64,000 nt of DNA from Pseudomonas sp. PB120 (GTDB lineage: Bacteria; Pseudomonadota; Gammaproteobacteria; Pseudomonadales; Pseudomonadaceae). Location: contig NZ_RWIN01000111.1 of assembly GCF_009761815.1 (NCBI RefSeq), positions 1-64,000 on the forward strand. Direction: 5' to 3'. Below, in pieces: positions 62,936 to 64,000 of this stretch. The translations under genes and the position numbers were made by a program. Positions within the stretch are counted from its first letter, which is position 1, and each line of letters begins with the position of its first letter. The notes below the pieces were generated by a model. The model had not been told where the DNA came from and ran no database searches. It was given only the letters and a program-made list of their open reading frames with translations.

Positions 62936-62960
62936 AAAAACGGCCATCCGCGGATGGCCG
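62936..62960 (-). terminator. Terminator of the CsbD gene
   Basis: CGGCCATCCG-CGGATGGCCG is a perfect 20-nt palindrome; on the minus strand it is followed by TTTTTGTG. Confidence 0.88.
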
Positions 62961-62985
62961 TTCCTGTGTCTCATCAAAGGCCGGA

Positions 62986-63177
62986 TCAAGCCTTGTCGAC
63001 GCCTTTCTTGATCGCGTCCTTGGCTTTGCCGACAGCTTGTTGCGCTTCGCCTTTCTTTTCCTGCACTTTGCCTTCGGCTTGCAGTTTGGTGTTGTCAGTC
63101 GCCTTGCCGACGCCTTGCTTGACGTTGCCGACGGCTTCGTTGGCCATGCCTTTTACTTTATCGCCAGTGCTGCTCAT
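62986..63177 (-). CDS. CsbD-family stress protein
   Basis: 63 residues with the CsbD helical repeats (GDKVKGMANEAVGNVKQGVGKATDN, then GKVQEKKGEAQQAVGKAKDAIKKG). Small hydrophilic protein linked to general stress responses; mechanism unknown. Own terminator. Confidence 0.94.
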   Translation of the reverse strand: MSSTGDKVKGMANEAVGNVKQGVGKATDNTKLQAEGKVQEKKGEAQQAVGKAKDAIKKGVDKA

Positions 63178-63377
63178 GGTGTTTCTCCTGTGAACAAATC
63201 AATGAGAAAAGTCGTTACACAAGGATTGACCGGGGGCGTTTGCAGGGAGTTTCATTTATTTTCAGCAGGGCATTTCATCGATCCCGGCAGGTTGGGCTTT
63301 ATGTTTGCCGAGCAACCCCCGAGAATGCGCAACGTATTCAGGCCTTGGCGCTGAAGATCCAATCCCGTAGGAATGTT

Positions 63378-63755
63378 ATGAAACTCGATAAAAAGCAGGC
63401 CATTGCCCGCAGAAACCAGGAACTCGGCGGTGCTGTGCTTGGCGTCAACAACTGCCATTTCACCGAATTGAACCGCAACCGCAACATCTGGTGGTTCGAT
63501 ATCCCGGTGGCCCGTCTGGCCGTTGGTCAGTACGAGTGGGTGCACTTGCTGATGCACACCCCGGACACCGATCAACTGTTGCACCTGAAAGTGCCGACAG
63601 TGTTCCTGCGCGAGAAGCTCGAAGGCCTGGTGGTGCGCAACGAAGGCAAGCGCAAAGCGGCGCTGAGCCTGGAGCTGAGCGCCGACAAGGACTCCTTCCT
63701 GCAGGACATGCGCCCGGCGGGCACCAACGTCAACTTCGCGCCGTTTCGCCAATAA
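63378..63755 (+). CDS. Conserved hypothetical protein
   Basis: 125 residues from the ATG at 63378, after AGGA. Fully cytoplasmic; MKLDKKQAIARRNQELGG then HFTELNRNRNIWWFDIPVARLAVGQYEWVHLLMHTPDTDQLLHLKVPTVFLREK. A Pseudomonas gene of this type lies near topA in other species. Function unknown. Confidence 0.82.
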   Translation: MKLDKKQAIARRNQELGGAVLGVNNCHFTELNRNRNIWWFDIPVARLAVGQYEWVHLLMHTPDTDQLLHLKVPTVFLREKLEGLVVRNEGKRKAALSLELSADKDSFLQDMRPAGTNVNFAPFRQ

Positions 63756-63770
63756 AGAAGTACACGAACC

Positions 63771-63919
63771 CCTGTGGCGAGGGAGCTTGCTCCCGCTGGG
63801 CTGCGGAGCGGCCCCAAATCAGTCGCTACGGTCGTTCTGATGTTTCTACGTTATCGGGATAACGACTGCTTCGCAGCCGAGCGGGACGGTGCGGCGATCC
63901 GACAAGCTCCCTCGCCACA
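63771..63919. repeat. REP-type repeat with one arm interrupted
   Basis: Left arm CTGTGGCGAGGGAGCTTGCTCCCGCT is intact; in the right arm a 16-nt block (CGGTGCGGCGATCCGA, about 63887-63902) replaces one G between GCGGGA and CAAGCTCCCTCGCCACA. Confidence 0.83.
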
Positions 63920-63944
63920 AAAGCTCTGCGCCTGACACACCAAC

Positions 63945-63972
63945 AAAAAGCCCCGCATCTGCGGGGCTTTTT
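63945..63972. terminator. Bidirectional terminator
   Basis: AAAAAGCCCCGCA pairs with TGCGGGGCTTTTT around a short core, with A- and T-runs on both sides. Confidence 0.9.
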
Positions 63973-63978
63973 GTTGGA

Positions 63979-64000
63979 TTACGCGGTGGTTTTCTTCGCG
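63979..64000 (-). CDS. C-terminal end of a gene truncated by the window edge
   Basis: A minus-strand frame ending AKKTTA-stop with TAA at 63979-63981, just after the terminator. Basic, Ala/Lys/Thr-rich tail typical of a nucleic-acid-binding protein; identity cannot be told from 7 codons. Confidence 0.4.

Overview
The window looks like a chromosome segment of a Pseudomonas of the fluorescens group. The evidence is high-GC coding DNA, Pseudomonas-restricted families (DUF2790, DUF2025, DUF6124, AotO), the arginine-uptake cluster aotJQMOP-argR beside acs and aruC as in other pseudomonads, and about twenty intergenic REP-type palindromes of several sequence classes. I saw no rRNA, tRNA, CRISPR array, insertion sequence or intact prophage.

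Layout. 1-14.4 kb: arginine uptake and catabolism on the minus strand (aotJ, aotQ, aotM, aotO, aotP, argR, aruC) preceded by acs; a 1572-residue leucine-rich-repeat, dermonecrotic-toxin-like protein is inserted on the plus strand between argR and aruC. 14.5-17.5 kb: two small exported proteins (one a DUF2790 protein, one made of tandem 13-residue repeats) and a solitary nrdB with a long structured leader. 17.5-22.4 kb: the most accessory-looking stretch, with a BRO-N protein, an HNH endonuclease, a toxin-first HipA/HipB pair and an unknown putative zinc-ribbon protein. 22.4-34 kb: exporters, regulators, an amidase, an MBL-fold hydrolase divergent from a TetR regulator around a clear palindromic operator, small exported proteins, GlpQ and a chemoreceptor. 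34-40.4 kb: ZntB/CorA, a Pit phosphate transporter, a coupled Fe(II)/2-oxoglutarate oxygenase plus TylF-type methyltransferase pair isolated between two REP elements, and a PACE efflux pump divergent from a LysR regulator. 40.4-46.6 kb: an ECF42-type sigma factor with DGPF and SnoaL partners, two GNATs, a GyrI-like protein, a LysE exporter and alaC. 46.8-50 kb: the gluconate module gntP-gntK/gntR with three matching GntR-type operators. 50-55.3 kb: a DUF6124 protein behind a strikingly structured leader, a GST, an MFS transporter, an unknown protein and a soluble PAS-PAS chemoreceptor. 55.9-64 kb: an orphan FecI-type sigma factor coupled to a substrate-binding protein, a PhnD-like binding protein, a fatty acid desaturase, a tiny Lys-rich protein, a GNAT, an exported methyltransferase-like protein, YihY-def, CsbD and a conserved hypothetical protein.

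How the genes work together. AotJQMOP imports arginine/ornithine, ArgR senses arginine and activates both aot and aruC, and AruC starts the succinyltransferase degradation route. GntP/GntK import and phosphorylate gluconate under GntR. The most promising unexplained items are the structured leader of the DUF6124 gene, the LRR protein with a duplicated module and no ligase domain, the oxygenase-methyltransferase pair, the sigma factor without FecR or receptor, and the BRO-N/HNH/Hip/zinc-ribbon stretch.
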